From positions 1 to 64,000 of the forward strand of contig SMLU01000004.1 of the NCBI GenBank assembly GCA_007859745.1: a stretch of DNA of 64,000 nt. Reading direction: 5' to 3'. A program made the position numbers and the translations under genes. The notes under the pieces were generated by a model. It did no database searches. It was not told the DNA's origin and saw only the letters and a program-made list of their open reading frames with translations. The DNA comes from Phycisphaerae bacterium RAS1. Lineage in GTDB: Bacteria > Planctomycetota > Phycisphaerae > UBA1845 > Fen-1342. The first letter of the stretch is position 1; each line of letters begins with the position of its first letter. This document shows, in pieces, positions 63,924 through 64,000 of this stretch.

Positions 63924-64000
63924 TTACGGGTTGACCACAAAATCCGCCGTCACGTCGCAGGTGTAACGGAAACGAACCGGCGGCAGGTTCGGACCGCCGG
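63924..64000 (-). CDS. Possible C-terminus of a gene cut by the window edge
   Basis: A minus-strand frame ending at TAA (63924-63926) reads GPNLPPVRFRYTCDVTADFV then VNP. It has beta-strand character, but it is only 25 codons and enters from the right edge. The frame could be chance. Confidence 0.3.
   Translation of the reverse strand, partial: GGPNLPPVRFRYTCDVTADFVVNP

Overview
The window is about 66% GC and reads as the chromosome of a planctomycete (phylum Planctomycetota; class not resolvable here). Pointers are the PEP-CTERM exported proteins, a 1378-residue Cys-rich secreted protein with a P-domain and a dockerin-like C-terminus, McsA/McsB, a membrane pyrophosphatase, a homodimeric pyruvate dehydrogenase E1, and an rpoB/rpoC locus with no ribosomal protein genes directly upstream. 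No tRNA, rRNA, CRISPR array or prophage was recognised.

Layout. 1-1140: a RAYT-type HUH transposase gene lies between two oppositely oriented arrays of one 41-bp palindromic repeat. 1184-7345: citrate synthase, a hybrid histidine kinase, a PrpB-like lyase and a nucleotidyltransferase/partner pair. 7346-10180: a repeat-rich stretch with three decayed RAYT 3' ends and one lipoprotein gene. 10184-18550: cell-envelope genes (DD-peptidase, GT2 glycosyltransferase, three large membrane proteins). 18668-23366: dipeptide epimerase, DNA polymerase III delta, threonine aldolase and a thioredoxin-like protein. 23877-27438: mcsA-mcsB and an LTXXQ-type periplasmic protein. 27531-34958: a DUF457-like membrane protein, aceE, a divergent ArsR regulator, a serine hydrolase and a probable selenoprotein. 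35126-37696: H+-pyrophosphatase. 38256-45381: secreted and PEP-CTERM proteins. 45987-55970: ruvX, rpoB, a GNAT gene, rpoC. 56701-62281: two lipoproteins, an AsmA-like protein and a sensor kinase. 62520-63719: an acyl-adenylating enzyme.

Two signals stand out. First, many families of short hairpin repeats fill the gaps and sometimes enter genes. Several families begin with GTAG, the tetranucleotide that marks classical REP elements, and in three places that GTAG supplies the TAG stop codon of the gene before it. Second, a thioredoxin-like gene at 33552-34958 is split only by one in-frame UGA in a C-T-U context, with a stem-loop carrying GGUC about 17 nt downstream; this fits selenocysteine insertion. 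Also unusual is an acetyltransferase gene flanked by long palindromes between rpoB and rpoC.

Functions come from reading translated motifs. No database search was run.
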